Shown here: one piece after another, positions 1 through 8,434 of the stretch
Position numbering within the stretch: the first letter of the stretch is position 1
How the letters are laid out: the number at the start of each line of letters is the position of its first letter
Origin: JBLHOS01 sp047623825
Lineage (GTDB): Bacteria; Pseudomonadota; Alphaproteobacteria; Rhodobacterales; Rhodobacteraceae
Reading direction: 5' to 3'
DNA: 39,841 nt
NCBI GenBank assembly: GCA_047623825.1
Contig: JBLHOS010000017.1
Coordinates: forward strand, 1-39,841
Notes under the pieces: model-generated
What the model was told of the DNA's origin: nothing
Seen by the model: the letters and a program-made list of their open reading frames with translations, nothing else
Databases searched by the model: none
Position numbers and translations under genes: made by a program

Positions 1-188
1 GACAAACAGCCATAGGCGTCCTGGATCTTGTGCAAATGTTCAATCAACAGATCGGCGCGACGCGGCTGCTCACCCAATAGCGCAATAACCTCAGCTAATG
101 CTGCATCGTCGTACTGACGGCCTTTGGGGGTCTTGCGTCCCCGGCCCTTACCAGATTTCCAAATGCCTCTTTTTTCGTCCAGCGCCAT
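1..188 (-). CDS. NuoE-like 2Fe-2S subunit, probably of NAD-dependent formate dehydrogenase (N-terminal part)
   Basis: Only the first 62 codons are present; the gene runs off the left edge. The start is the ATG at 188, chosen because GGAGG lies 7 bases upstream; an ATG at 194 is too close to that site. The protein opens MALDEKRGIWKSGKGRGRK, a basic leader, then a segment LLIEHLHKIQDAYGCL that fits the first helix of the thioredoxin-like 2Fe-2S fold of NuoE/FdsG ('L...LH.IQ...G'). The cysteine ligands would lie beyond the edge. In roseobacters such a leader is found on the NuoE/NuoF-type subunit of a soluble NAD-dependent formate dehydrogenase, which passes electrons from formate to NAD+. The family is inferred from this short stretch only; a complex I related subunit is the alternative. 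Confidence 0.55.
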   Translation of the reverse strand, partial: MALDEKRGIWKSGKGRGRKTPKGRQYDDAALAEVIALLGEQPRRADLLIEHLHKIQDAYGCL

Positions 189-359
189 TGTCATGCCTCC
201 GCTTTGAGCCATTGTTTTAACGTATACTGCAGGTGAAGGGGTATCAAAACCGACATCGTTTTGCCTCAAAGCGCAGCCTTGGTATTCTGTACTGGAAAGC
301 AGCGTTCCGAAATGAAACAAATGGGCTAAATGTGAACTGAGATGTGGGGAGCCTCCAAA

Positions 360-1445
360 ATGATCTGGCGATACGCAATTGCAACTCTGATCCCGGTGGG
401 ATTGCTGGCATTGGCGGCGGTTTTTGGCGGCCCGTTTGCAGCAGTAGCACTGATCTGGCTGACACTGTTGTCGGCGGTCTTGGATCAGGTGATCCCACAA
501 CCTGTACCCAATCAGGCGACTGACGCAGGCGCGCGCGCCGCTGATCGCCTTTCAGCAGTTTTGGCGATTGGCCATCTTCTGCTGATCCCATTGGTTTTGA
601 CCGCATTCATCGACCCCACGCAAAGCTTTGGTCAAAAACTTCTGTTGTTTCTCGCGACCGCATCCTTTTTAGGGCAGGTCAGCCATCCCGGTGCACATGA
701 GCTGATCCACCGCAAGTCTACTTGGCTGAAATCCCTTGGTGCGTTGGTCTACACATCGTTCTTGTTTGGGCATCACGTATCGGCGCACCGGCTGGTCCAT
801 CACCGATATGTCGGCACGCCCAATGACCCCAACACCCCCCAAACCGGAGAGGCGTTTTGGCCATATGTGCTGCGCGCTTGGTACGGGTCATTCATGGCCG
901 GCTGGACCCAAGAGGGCCAGCGCCTGCAGCGGCGTAAACGCACCATCTGGTCGCCGACCAATCCCTATCTGGTCTGGGTTGGCGGTGGCTTTGGCATGCT
1001 GATTGTGGCGATACAGATTGCTGGGTTCGTCGGGTTGATCAGCTTTGTTGCACTTGCGGTCATGACCCATCTGCAGATCCTGCTGAGTGATTATATCCAG
1101 CATTATGGCCTGTCGCGTCGGACCTTGCCCAACGGCCGTATTGAACCCATTGGTCCGCAACATTCGTGGAACGCACCCAAGGGGTTTTCAAGTCTATTGA
1201 TGATGAATGCACCCAGCCATTCTGATCATCATATGCATCCAGACCGCCCATATGACACGCTAGAGACGCTCAGCAACGCCCCCACTCTGCCCTATAGCTT
1301 GCCGATAATGGCTGTGATCGCCACGATCCCACAATTGTGGCACCGGGTCATGGACCGTCGCGCGGCAAAGGTTATGGCTGCTCAGGCTATGCTTGATGTT
1401 TCAGACAGTGACAGCGCCGCTGTTGGTGCAGCTTTAGCACAATGA
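360..1445 (+). CDS. AlkB/XylM-type membrane di-iron hydroxylase (alkane 1-monooxygenase-like)
   Basis: Integral membrane non-haem di-iron enzyme of the fatty acid desaturase/alkane hydroxylase superfamily, expected to hydroxylate a hydrophobic substrate at the cytoplasmic membrane face using electrons from a ferredoxin or rubredoxin. The His boxes are clear: HELIHRK near residue 113, HHVSAHRLVHH near 138 followed by GTPNDPNTP, IQHYGL, and HSDHHMHP near the C-terminus; these match the AlkB order HELxHK, HHxxxxTPxDP, HYGL, HSDHH. Several hydrophobic spans precede and separate the boxes. The ATG at 360 is preferred because GGGGAG lies 8 bases upstream; an in-frame ATG at 342 adds six residues but has no good ribosome site. 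At about 361 residues it is shorter than classic Pseudomonas AlkB (about 400). The substrate cannot be told. The stop overlaps the next gene by 4 bases. Confidence 0.85.
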   Translation: MIWRYAIATLIPVGLLALAAVFGGPFAAVALIWLTLLSAVLDQVIPQPVPNQATDAGARAADRLSAVLAIGHLLLIPLVLTAFIDPTQSFGQKLLLFLATASFLGQVSHPGAHELIHRKSTWLKSLGALVYTSFLFGHHVSAHRLVHHRYVGTPNDPNTPQTGEAFWPYVLRAWYGSFMAGWTQEGQRLQRRKRTIWSPTNPYLVWVGGGFGMLIVAIQIAGFVGLISFVALAVMTHLQILLSDYIQHYGLSRRTLPNGRIEPIGPQHSWNAPKGFSSLLMMNAPSHSDHHMHPDRPYDTLETLSNAPTLPYSLPIMAVIATIPQLWHRVMDRRAAKVMAAQAMLDVSDSDSAAVGAALAQ

Positions 1446-1843
1446 TCCACCGCCTTTTGATCTTGATCGGCCTGCTGGTCCCAACAATCGCCCCCGCCGA
1501 AGGCCCACTGAACGGCGGTGACTTTGAAGATCTAAGCGTCGGGCGCACATTTCAATTCACCAATCAAGGCGAAGATTTCGGGGTTGAAACCTATTTGCCC
1601 GGTCGGCGTGTCATCTGGGAACGCCTAACCGGTCCGATGGCCGGGATATGTCAATACGGTGTTTGGTACGAATATGAGGACAATATTTGCTTTGTCTACG
1701 GGATTAGCATGCGATCGCATTGCTGGTTCACATTTGAAACTGAGACAGGTTTTACCGTTCTGTCGGCAGACACAAGCGATGTTCAAGAAGCCGCAACTTA
1801 TGACGGTGTTCCGCCCTGCGCCGCACCGCATCTGGGAAGCTAA
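1442..1843 (+). CDS. small secreted protein of unknown function
   Basis: The 133-residue product begins with a short basic and hydrophobic stretch, MIHRLLILIGLLVPTIAPAE, that looks like a Sec signal peptide cleaved after APA, so the mature protein of about 114 residues should be periplasmic or exported. The mature part is rich in aromatic residues and glycine, and four cysteines (in ICQYG, NICFVYG, SHCWF and PPCAAP) could form two disulphides. The start ATG overlaps the stop of the AlkB-like gene (ATGA), so the two are almost certainly translated together. I do not recognise the family. Tight coupling suggests, but does not show, a role linked to the hydroxylase or its substrate. Confidence 0.75.
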   Translation: MIHRLLILIGLLVPTIAPAEGPLNGGDFEDLSVGRTFQFTNQGEDFGVETYLPGRRVIWERLTGPMAGICQYGVWYEYEDNICFVYGISMRSHCWFTFETETGFTVLSADTSDVQEAATYDGVPPCAAPHLGS

Positions 1844-1885
1844 GGCCGCGAGCGGTGCCATCTACCAGTATTGCGGCCTGCTGGA

Positions 1886-3478
1886 TCAAAACAAGTTACC
1901 CTGATCTTCGGTCCCCGGGTCCACCTTAGACTTACGGCCAGACGGCGTGGTTGATGGTGCCAGTGTGGAGCCAGATCCAGCCCCGACAGCCAGACGACCA
2001 TCGCTAAATTCGATCTCAAGTTTCTTGGAGGTCTCAGCCTCGGCTTTGCTGGTCAGCACCACATCGCCGCTGCGCACCACAGCATAACCACGCCGCAGAG
2101 TTTCGCGGTATCCAAGGGTCTGGCGCAGACGCTCCAATGCATCCAGCCGGGCAAGCTGAACTGCCAAACCCGCGGCGCTGACATTGGACAGGCGCAGGCT
2201 GGCAGCCTCAAACCTTAAACGCGCCTGCTGGGTCCGCTCTGCCAGACGCACGGGCGAAAGGCGTTGGGACAGTTGCGACAGTCCGGTTGATCTAGTGCGC
2301 AGGCCAACCGCCAAGTTTTGCGGCGACAGCCGGGCGCCCGCTTGGGTCAGCGCAACGCGGCGGCGCGATAACGACCGCTCCTGCGCCGGGGCCAGCTTGC
2401 CACCCAGCACATCAAGCTGATTGCGGCGGACCTGCGTGGCCGCACGCAAAGCCGGATCCAATTGCACCACGGCGCGGTCCAACCGTTGGCGCGGCGTATC
2501 CAATAGTGCGTCGATCCGGGGCAAGTTTCGCGATAGGTCCCCCAACCGCTGGCGCCGCTGCCCCACTGCTTGTGCCGCAGCGCGTGACAGACGGCTGCCT
2601 TGTTGATCAACCCACGCAATCAGATCCAGACGCACCGGGACTGCCATCTCGGCGGCAGCTGTCGGTGTTGGCGCGCGTTTATCGGACGCAAAATCGATCA
2701 ATGTGGTGTCGGTCTCATGTCCGACGGCTGAGATCAACGGGATCGCACTACCAGCAGTCGCCCGCACCACAGCCTCATCATTAAAGCCCCACAAATCCTC
2801 CAGAGAGCCACCTCCGCGCGCCACGATTATTAGATCGGGCCTGGGCAACACGCCGCCCGGCGTCATCGCGTTGAAGCCCTCGATCGCACGGGTCACTTCA
2901 GGGGCACATCTCTCGCCTTGCACGGCCACGGGCCAGATCAAAACCTTACGCGGAAACCGGTCGCGCAACCGGTGCAAAATATCACGGATCACAGCACCAG
3001 AGGGCGACGTCACAACACCGATCACTTCTGGCAGGAACGGCAGCGCGCGCTTGCGGTCCTCAGCAAACAGCCCTTCGGCCATCAAGGCCGCCTTGCGCTT
3101 TTCCAGCATCGCCATCAACGCACCAACCCCTGCAGGGCGGATATCCTCAATCACCAGTTGGTATTTTGATTGCCCGGGGAAAGTGGTCAGCCGGCCAACG
3201 GCGACAACTTCCATGCCCTCCTCAGGCTGGGTCACCAGACGCGCCGATACACCTTTCCAGATGACCGACCCTAGAACTGAGCGATCGTCCTTGAGATCCA
3301 GATAGATATGACCTGAGCGGGGGCGCGACAGCCGCCCAACCTCACCGCGGACGCGTATGTGGGAAAACTCACCCTCGATCATGCGCTTCACAGCGCCCGA
3401 AACCTCAGAAACGCTAAATTCGGGTGCGTTTCCGGCGTCGTTTCCGGCGTCGCTGAAGTCGTCGATCAGATCTGACAT
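1886..3478 (-). CDS. xseA: exodeoxyribonuclease VII large subunit
   Basis: Catalytic subunit of exonuclease VII, which with several XseB subunits degrades single-stranded DNA to oligonucleotides during repair. The N-terminal OB-fold is visible (SVSEVSGAVKRMIEGEF..., then GEVGRLSRPRSGHIYLDLKD), followed by the nuclease domain with the characteristic runs GVVTSPSGAVIRDILHR, RGGGSLEDLWGFNDE and SAVGHETDTTLIDFASD. The second half is an Arg/Leu/Gln-rich helical region as in the family. At 530 residues it exceeds E. coli XseA (456), mainly through a Ser/Thr/Gly-rich C-terminal tail ending in GNLF. The start is supported by GGGAAAC upstream. It is divergent to purD and convergent with the small secreted protein gene. 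Confidence 0.96.
   Translation of the reverse strand: MSDLIDDFSDAGNDAGNAPEFSVSEVSGAVKRMIEGEFSHIRVRGEVGRLSRPRSGHIYLDLKDDRSVLGSVIWKGVSARLVTQPEEGMEVVAVGRLTTFPGQSKYQLVIEDIRPAGVGALMAMLEKRKAALMAEGLFAEDRKRALPFLPEVIGVVTSPSGAVIRDILHRLRDRFPRKVLIWPVAVQGERCAPEVTRAIEGFNAMTPGGVLPRPDLIIVARGGGSLEDLWGFNDEAVVRATAGSAIPLISAVGHETDTTLIDFASDKRAPTPTAAAEMAVPVRLDLIAWVDQQGSRLSRAAAQAVGQRRQRLGDLSRNLPRIDALLDTPRQRLDRAVVQLDPALRAATQVRRNQLDVLGGKLAPAQERSLSRRRVALTQAGARLSPQNLAVGLRTRSTGLSQLSQRLSPVRLAERTQQARLRFEAASLRLSNVSAAGLAVQLARLDALERLRQTLGYRETLRRGYAVVRSGDVVLTSKAEAETSKKLEIEFSDGRLAVGAGSGSTLAPSTTPSGRKSKVDPGTEDQGNLF
3429..3452 (-). repeat. two perfect tandem copies of a 12-base unit inside xseA
   Basis: The unit tttccggcgtcg occurs twice in a row and encodes the repeated peptide DAGN-DAGN near the N-terminus of XseA, before the OB-fold. 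It keeps the frame and probably reflects a small slippage duplication in a flexible leader. Confidence 0.8.
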
Positions 3479-3561
3479 AATGTTTCCCGCCCAATTGGTT
3501 GTCTTGCCTCAACCCACAGCTTAGAACGCAGCGCAGCGAAGGCCAAGCGGGAGAGCACGCC

Positions 3562-4830
3562 ATGAACATCCTTATTCTAGGCAGCGGTGGCCGCGAACAT
3601 GCGCTGGCATGGGCTGTGCTGCAAAATCCCAAATGCGACAAGCTGATTGTGGCGCCGGGAAATGGCGGGATCGCACAAATTGCGGCCTGTGCCGATCTGG
3701 ATATTCTGGACGGTGCTGCAGTTGCGGAATTTGCGGTCGAGAACGCCATTGATTTTGCGATTGTCGGGCCAGAGGCGCCATTGGCCGCCGGTGTTGCGGA
3801 TGCACTGCGCGACGCCAACGTACTGACGTTCGGACCAACGCAAGCCGCAGCTGCGCTGGAAGCCTCAAAATCCTTTACCAAAGAGGTCTGTGATGCCGCC
3901 GGTGCGCCTACTGCCGCGTGGGCCCGCTTTACGGACGCCGAGGCCGCACGCGCCTATCTGCACAAAGTCGGGGCACCCATTGTCGTCAAGGCCGATGGAT
4001 TGGCGGCAGGAAAAGGTGTGATCGTAGCGATGGAGCTATCAGACGCTTTAGCCGCCATCGACGATATGTTCGACGGGGCGTTTGGCGGTGCGGGCGCCGA
4101 GGTGGTGATCGAAGAATTCATGACCGGCGAGGAGGCCAGCTTCTTTGTGCTGTGCGACGGGACCGACGTTTTGCCCATGGGCAGCGCGCAAGACCACAAG
4201 CGCGCCTTTGATGGTGACGAGGGTCCCAATACGGGCGGCATGGGCGCCTATTCACCTGCACCAGTGATGACAGATGCGGTGACGGAAGCCGCACTTGAGC
4301 GGATCATAAAGCCGACAATGGCCGAGATGGCCAAACGGGGTACACCGTTTCAGGGCATTTTATTTGCGGGCCTGATGATTGAGGACGGCGTACCGCGCCT
4401 GATCGAATATAACGTCCGCTTTGGTGATCCGGAATGTCAGGCGCTGATGATGCGGCTTGGCGCCCAAGCGCTGGATCTGATGTTGGCCTGCGCTGAAGGG
4501 CGTTTGGCCGAGGTACAAGTCAATTGGGCCAATGATCATGCGATGTCGGTGGTTTTAGCCGCGCGCGGTTATCCTGGGCCCTATGACAAAGGCACGCTCA
4601 TTGGCGGGCTGGATACGCTTGAAAGTTCAAGTTTTCAGATGTGTTTTCATGCCGGAACTGAGCGCAAGGCGGGCCAGTATCTGGCCACCGGCGGTCGGGT
4701 TTTGGCGGTCACAGCGCGAGGGGCAGATCTGCAAGAGGCGCGTGAGCGGGCCTATGCAATGGCCCGCCAGATCGATTGGCCCGACGGGTTCTACAGATCT
4801 GACATCGGCTGGCGCGCGCTGAAAAGCTGA
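3562..4830 (+). CDS. purD: phosphoribosylamine--glycine ligase (GAR synthetase)
   Basis: Second step of purine synthesis: ATP-dependent joining of glycine to 5-phosphoribosylamine in the cytoplasm. The protein starts MNILILGSGGREHALAWA, the standard PurD N-terminus, so the ATG at 3562 is chosen although the frame is open upstream to 3499; GGGAG lies upstream. ATP-grasp features follow: VKADGLAAGKGV, VVIEEFMTGEEAS, then NTGGMGAYSPAP and IEYNVRFGDPECQ, and the C-terminal PurD domain. Its 422 residues are the usual length. It stands alone, divergent from xseA; the 93 bases after it before the next convergent gene show no convincing terminator. Confidence 0.97.
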   Translation: MNILILGSGGREHALAWAVLQNPKCDKLIVAPGNGGIAQIAACADLDILDGAAVAEFAVENAIDFAIVGPEAPLAAGVADALRDANVLTFGPTQAAAALEASKSFTKEVCDAAGAPTAAWARFTDAEAARAYLHKVGAPIVVKADGLAAGKGVIVAMELSDALAAIDDMFDGAFGGAGAEVVIEEFMTGEEASFFVLCDGTDVLPMGSAQDHKRAFDGDEGPNTGGMGAYSPAPVMTDAVTEAALERIIKPTMAEMAKRGTPFQGILFAGLMIEDGVPRLIEYNVRFGDPECQALMMRLGAQALDLMLACAEGRLAEVQVNWANDHAMSVVLAARGYPGPYDKGTLIGGLDTLESSSFQMCFHAGTERKAGQYLATGGRVLAVTARGADLQEARERAYAMARQIDWPDGFYRSDIGWRALKS

Positions 4831-4923
4831 TCCTTAATGAGGTGCGCGCCGGGCACAGATAACATGCCTCCGGCGGGGATATCTAGAGAATAAGGAAGCG
4901 CGATTTTAAACAAATCGTCTGGA

Positions 4924-5736
4924 TCAGCAGCGCAGGGCCGCTGTCATCGCGTTGGCAGAATAACGACCAATATCTTCGGAACTGAGTTGTCCACCGCTCA
5001 GACGCGTGGCGTGCAGGTGGCTCCAATTTGCATCGGCCGTGATCATTTCAGGGCCTGCGCCACAATCACGAATGCCACCAGAAATGGTCGGTTCTCCGAT
5101 CCGGTGATTGGTCAATCCGTCCAGCGACGCCACCTGTTCCAGCATACCACCGCCCGAGCCATCAGGCACAAAGCGCCAAACCATAAGGGTTTTGGCCAGA
5201 TGAGGCCGGTCGATATAAGCAATTTCGATCATGCCGTCCCCGTCCAGATCAGCGGCACCGATCGGAGCAAGCCACCGGTGAGTGCGCCCAATATAAGGTG
5301 TTGTCGCAATCAGGGTCAGGGTTTCGTGGTCCATCGCATCACCGTATATTGCGATCTGCGCGCCAAGTTGTAGATGAGTGCGCACCGTAATAATCTCAGC
5401 CCGGCCATCGCCGTCAAGATCGACCAGACGCGGCGCCACATCTTCAAAGACGTGCGACGCGTCCAGCGACACGCCGATCACATTGCACGAATTTAACGAC
5501 TGGTCGGAATAGGCAACCAGATTGGTCGCCTCGGTCGCGTCGCCCAGAATACCATGGTCATAAACTTGGGTGGGACCGTCATACCACGCACCCCAGATTG
5601 GGCTGAAATCGCCGTCAAATTCCTCAAGCACCACCGTATCAGGCATTTGCGTAGACTGGTGGGCCGGGATGGAACACGCCTGCGAGCTGCCCGCGATCAG
5701 CGTGGCACACAGCGCAAGACCAACCCGGCGCCGCAT
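4924..5736 (-). CDS. secreted FG-GAP/VCBS-repeat protein
   Basis: About 270 residues. The start at 5736 is chosen because it overlaps the ferredoxin stop in a TAATG junction and opens directly into a signal peptide, MRRRVGLALCATLIAGSSQA, followed by a cysteine; this could be a lipoprotein, but the lipobox is poor, so Sec cleavage is as likely. Two calcium-binding type repeats are plain: LVDLDGDGRAEIITV and AADLDGDGMIEIAYI, the DxDGDGxxEI pattern of FG-GAP/VCBS blades, suggesting a small beta-propeller in the periplasm or at the cell surface. The specific role is unknown. Translational coupling to a cytoplasmic ferredoxin is odd and may reflect only packing. Confidence 0.8.
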   Translation of the reverse strand: MRRRVGLALCATLIAGSSQACSIPAHQSTQMPDTVVLEEFDGDFSPIWGAWYDGPTQVYDHGILGDATEATNLVAYSDQSLNSCNVIGVSLDASHVFEDVAPRLVDLDGDGRAEIITVRTHLQLGAQIAIYGDAMDHETLTLIATTPYIGRTHRWLAPIGAADLDGDGMIEIAYIDRPHLAKTLMVWRFVPDGSGGGMLEQVASLDGLTNHRIGEPTISGGIRDCGAGPEMITADANWSHLHATRLSGGQLSSEDIGRYSANAMTAALRC

Positions 5737-6059
5737 TAGATCTGCTTTTCTGGCATTTGAACAACCAAGCCGTCCAGCGCGTCCGTTACTTTTAATTGGC
5801 AGGTCAGGCGCGAGCGTTCGGAATTGGGCTGGTAGGCAAATTCCAGCATGTCTTCCTCCATCGGATCGATCACCGGCAACTTCGAGACCCATTCAGGATC
5901 GACATAGACGTGGCAGGTCGAACAAGCACATGCGCCGCCGCAATCCGCCTCAATCCCGGGAATATTATTGTCGCGGGCGCCTTCCATGACGGTCAGCCCC
6001 GTAGGCACATCCACGACGTGTTGAGTTCCATTATGCTCAATATAAGTGATCTTGGCCAT
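5736..6059 (-). CDS. 2Fe-2S ferredoxin, adrenodoxin type
   Basis: A 107-residue electron carrier of the vertebrate-type (adrenodoxin/FdxB) class. The cluster ligands are visible as C-x5-C-x2-C in DCGGACACSTC and the distal Cys in RLTCQL. The acidic stretch EWVSKLPVIDPMEEDML matches the helix used for partner docking. In alphaproteobacteria such ferredoxins pass electrons to cytochromes P450 or act in Fe-S assembly; no P450 gene is in this window, though the AlkB-like hydroxylase at 360-1445 also needs an electron donor. The stop overlaps the start of the downstream secreted protein gene (TAATG). Confidence 0.93.
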   Translation of the reverse strand: MAKITYIEHNGTQHVVDVPTGLTVMEGARDNNIPGIEADCGGACACSTCHVYVDPEWVSKLPVIDPMEEDMLEFAYQPNSERSRLTCQLKVTDALDGLVVQMPEKQI

Positions 6060-6319
6060 GTCTTGTTATCATCCCTCACTGGCGTATTCAGATCGGTAAG
6101 TAATGCGGGTGGACGGTGCTTTCCAGTCCGAACTGCCTGCTGGGTGTTTTCGGACCCAATATATTGAACGATTGGAGGTCGAGGGACCGAAAATTAGTCA
6201 ACTGGCCCCGATCTGCAACAGCCGACGCCGTGTTCTTGCCTGCAGCTTTTGTTTTGGCAAAAACCGGAGTATTCTTTTTTCAAAGAATGGTAAAAAATAC
6301 CGATGACATCGAGCATATC

Positions 6320-6868
6320 ATGGCAATACGCAGCGTTTTGTGGTCCGGGGTCCTGTTTTTGGGGGGCTGTGGTGCACTTTTAAATCCAAATGTCGCCCCA
6401 TGGGTAGAGCCTGTGGCCGTCGTATCACGTGGACAAGGGCCGCTGAATGCGCGGGCCGATGCGTGCTATGGCCGTGACACCACTCCTGCAATAATTGAGA
6501 CGGTGACTGATCAGGTTATGCTGCAACCGCCCCAGATCGACAGTTCGGGTCGGGTGTTGGAGTCTGGCGTCTTTATTACCGAAACCAGACAACAAATCGT
6601 GCGCCAGCGTCAGGAATTGTGGTTTGAGACGCCGTGTGCTGCCGAAGATGACCCGGTCTTTATTGAAAGCCTGCAGCGAGCGTTAAAAGCGCGCGATATT
6701 TATCGCGGGCAGATCACGGGTGTGATGGACACGCGGACCCGCCGCGCGGTCCGGCAATTTCAAGAACCGCAAGGTTTGGATAGCAGCGTGCTGTCGCTGG
6801 CAGCTGCACGTCAGTTGGGATTATCGGTCTGGGATCCCGTCGCCGCTGCGCGCGGCCAGTCGGGCTAG
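6320..6868 (+). CDS. peptidoglycan-binding lipoprotein
   Basis: The preferred start at 6320 gives MAIRSVLWSGVLFLGGCGA, a signal peptide with a lipobox (FLGGC), so the mature protein should be lipid-anchored. The frame is open further upstream, and an ATG at 6287 is an alternative, but it would bury the signal peptide. The C-terminal 60 residues (FIESLQRALKARDIYRG, then MDTRTRRAVRQFQEPQG) match the PG_binding_1 fold: three helices with the typical G-x-x-D-x-x-T-x-x-A-V-x-x-F-Q signature. The region between has one conserved-looking Cys-containing motif (ADACYGRD). It probably anchors to or senses the cell wall. It is convergent with degP, sharing a terminator. Confidence 0.8.
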   Translation: MAIRSVLWSGVLFLGGCGALLNPNVAPWVEPVAVVSRGQGPLNARADACYGRDTTPAIIETVTDQVMLQPPQIDSSGRVLESGVFITETRQQIVRQRQELWFETPCAAEDDPVFIESLQRALKARDIYRGQITGVMDTRTRRAVRQFQEPQGLDSSVLSLAAARQLGLSVWDPVAAARGQSG

Positions 6869-6879
6869 TCCCAAACCAA

Positions 6880-6907
6880 AACAGGCGCACCCGAAGGCAC
6901 GCCTGTT
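6880..6907. terminator. bidirectional rho-independent terminator
   Basis: Inverted arms aacaggcg and cgcctgtt (8 bases each) enclose a 12-base loop. The plus strand continues tcttttga, and the minus strand continues ttggttt, so the hairpin can serve both the lipoprotein gene on the plus strand and degP on the minus strand, whose stops flank it. Confidence 0.75.
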
Positions 6908-6928
6908 CTTTTGATTTTATGACGGTCT

Positions 6929-8434
6929 TTAGTTCAGCGCCAACGCAATGAAGCGCGGATCTGCGCCACGGCGAATTAGCATCAAAATACTGCGCTGCCC
7001 CGCATCGCGCGCCTCACTTATCCGGGTTTCAAAGGCTGCAACATCGGTCACAGGCTCTTGCCCAACTTCGGTGATCAGATCACCTGTGCGCAGGCCCTTG
7101 GCAAAAGCATCGGCAGTTTCATCAACCGCCTGGACAACCAAGCCATCAACATTCGCACCAAGATTAAGTTCGCTGCGCAGCTCCTCGGTCAGGGGGGTAA
7201 CCGTGACGCCCAGCACGTCTGCACTGGCAGCCTCCGGTACGGCCTCTGGCAAGACGGGAGCTGAGGCACTTTCGGCTGTTTCGCGGCGGCCAAGTGTCAC
7301 CAACAGTGTTTGCGTCTCACCCTCGCGGAACACCAGCATCCGAACGGTTTCACCAACCGGCGCATTGCCGACGGTGCGAACCAATCCGCGGGTGTCCTCT
7401 ACGTCTTGGCCGTCAAACGACAAGATTACGTCCCCGACGGTCACACCGGCCTCCAGTGCCGGGCCTTCTGGCACGTCGGTGACCAACGCACCGCGCACCA
7501 GCGACAGGCCCAAACCTTCGGCGATATCAGGTGTCACGTCTTGAATGCGCACGCCCAACCAACCCCGACGGGTTTCGCCAAACTCACGCAACTGGTCGAC
7601 AACTCCGATGACCACATCCGAGGACATCGCAAAACCGATCCCGATCGAGCCGCCATTGGGCGACAGAATCGCAGTGTTCACGCCAACCACTTCACCGTTT
7701 GTATTAAACAGTGGTCCGCCTGAGTTGCCGCGGTTAATCGCTGCATCAGTTTGAATAAAATCGTCATAGGTTCCGCTAAGGGCCCGCTCACGCGCTGAGA
7801 CGATCCCGACCGAAACCGAGAAGCCTTGCCCAAGCGGGTTGCCAACGGCCATGACCCAGTCGCCGACCCGCATCACGTTGCTGTCGCCAAATGGCACAAA
7901 CGGCAACGCTGCATCGGGGGAAACTTTAAGAACCGCAATATCAGTGTTTGGATCAGTGCCGATCACCTCGGCTGGCAACTCCTGACCTGACCGAAACTCG
8001 ATCAAGATCTCATCCGCGCCTGCTATGACGTGGTTGTTGGTGACGATGTAGCCATCCTCAGAGATCACAAAGCCTGAGCCGAGCGCCTGACTGCGCCGAG
8101 GTGCTTGGTCGGGACGGTTGTTGCGTTCCATAAAGTCGTTGAAGAAATCCTCCAGCGGCGACCCATCAGGGACCATTGGCTGAGGGTCGATCGTGCGACC
8201 AGCCACAATGCTAGAGGTTGTGATGTTAACAACCGCATCGCCCACTTGATCTACCAGATCAGCAAAGCTGCCAGGCATACTTTGGGATCGTGCTGTCATC
8301 GTGCTGGTCATAACGGACATAACCGCCAAAGCCATGATCAGGCTCCAAGTGATAATGCCGTAATATCGGTTGCTAGCCCGTTGGGCCTGTACCGCAATTG
8401 CTTTTGATTGGGGCTGGGGTTGTGAGACTCTCAC
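6929..8434 (-). CDS. degP: DegP/HtrA-type periplasmic serine protease (Do family)
   Basis: Periplasmic protease/chaperone for misfolded envelope proteins. The GTG at 8434 is chosen because AGGAGGAG lies 5 bases upstream; the open frame continues upstream but without support. The 501-residue product has a long basic leader and one hydrophobic span (about residues 28-45), a signal peptide or anchor. The trypsin-like domain shows the triad: His in TNNHVIAG, Asp in NTDIAVLKV, Ser in RGNSGGPLFN. Two PDZ domains follow (RRGWLGVRIQ... and DVLGVTVTPL...GLVVQAV). Neighbours hflK-hflC-DUF2065 lie upstream on the same strand, a usual order in Rhodobacteraceae, linking it to membrane and periplasmic quality control. 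Here a 790-base spacer separates it from DUF2065, so it probably has its own promoter. Confidence 0.95.
   Translation of the reverse strand: MRVSQPQPQSKAIAVQAQRASNRYYGIITWSLIMALAVMSVMTSTMTARSQSMPGSFADLVDQVGDAVVNITTSSIVAGRTIDPQPMVPDGSPLEDFFNDFMERNNRPDQAPRRSQALGSGFVISEDGYIVTNNHVIAGADEILIEFRSGQELPAEVIGTDPNTDIAVLKVSPDAALPFVPFGDSNVMRVGDWVMAVGNPLGQGFSVSVGIVSARERALSGTYDDFIQTDAAINRGNSGGPLFNTNGEVVGVNTAILSPNGGSIGIGFAMSSDVVIGVVDQLREFGETRRGWLGVRIQDVTPDIAEGLGLSLVRGALVTDVPEGPALEAGVTVGDVILSFDGQDVEDTRGLVRTVGNAPVGETVRMLVFREGETQTLLVTLGRRETAESASAPVLPEAVPEAASADVLGVTVTPLTEELRSELNLGANVDGLVVQAVDETADAFAKGLRTGDLITEVGQEPVTDVAAFETRISEARDAGQRSILMLIRRGADPRFIALALN

Noticed and set aside
342..359. ATG at 342 as start of the AlkB-like gene
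   Set aside because: In frame but without a ribosome site; the ATG at 360 has GGGGAG at good spacing.
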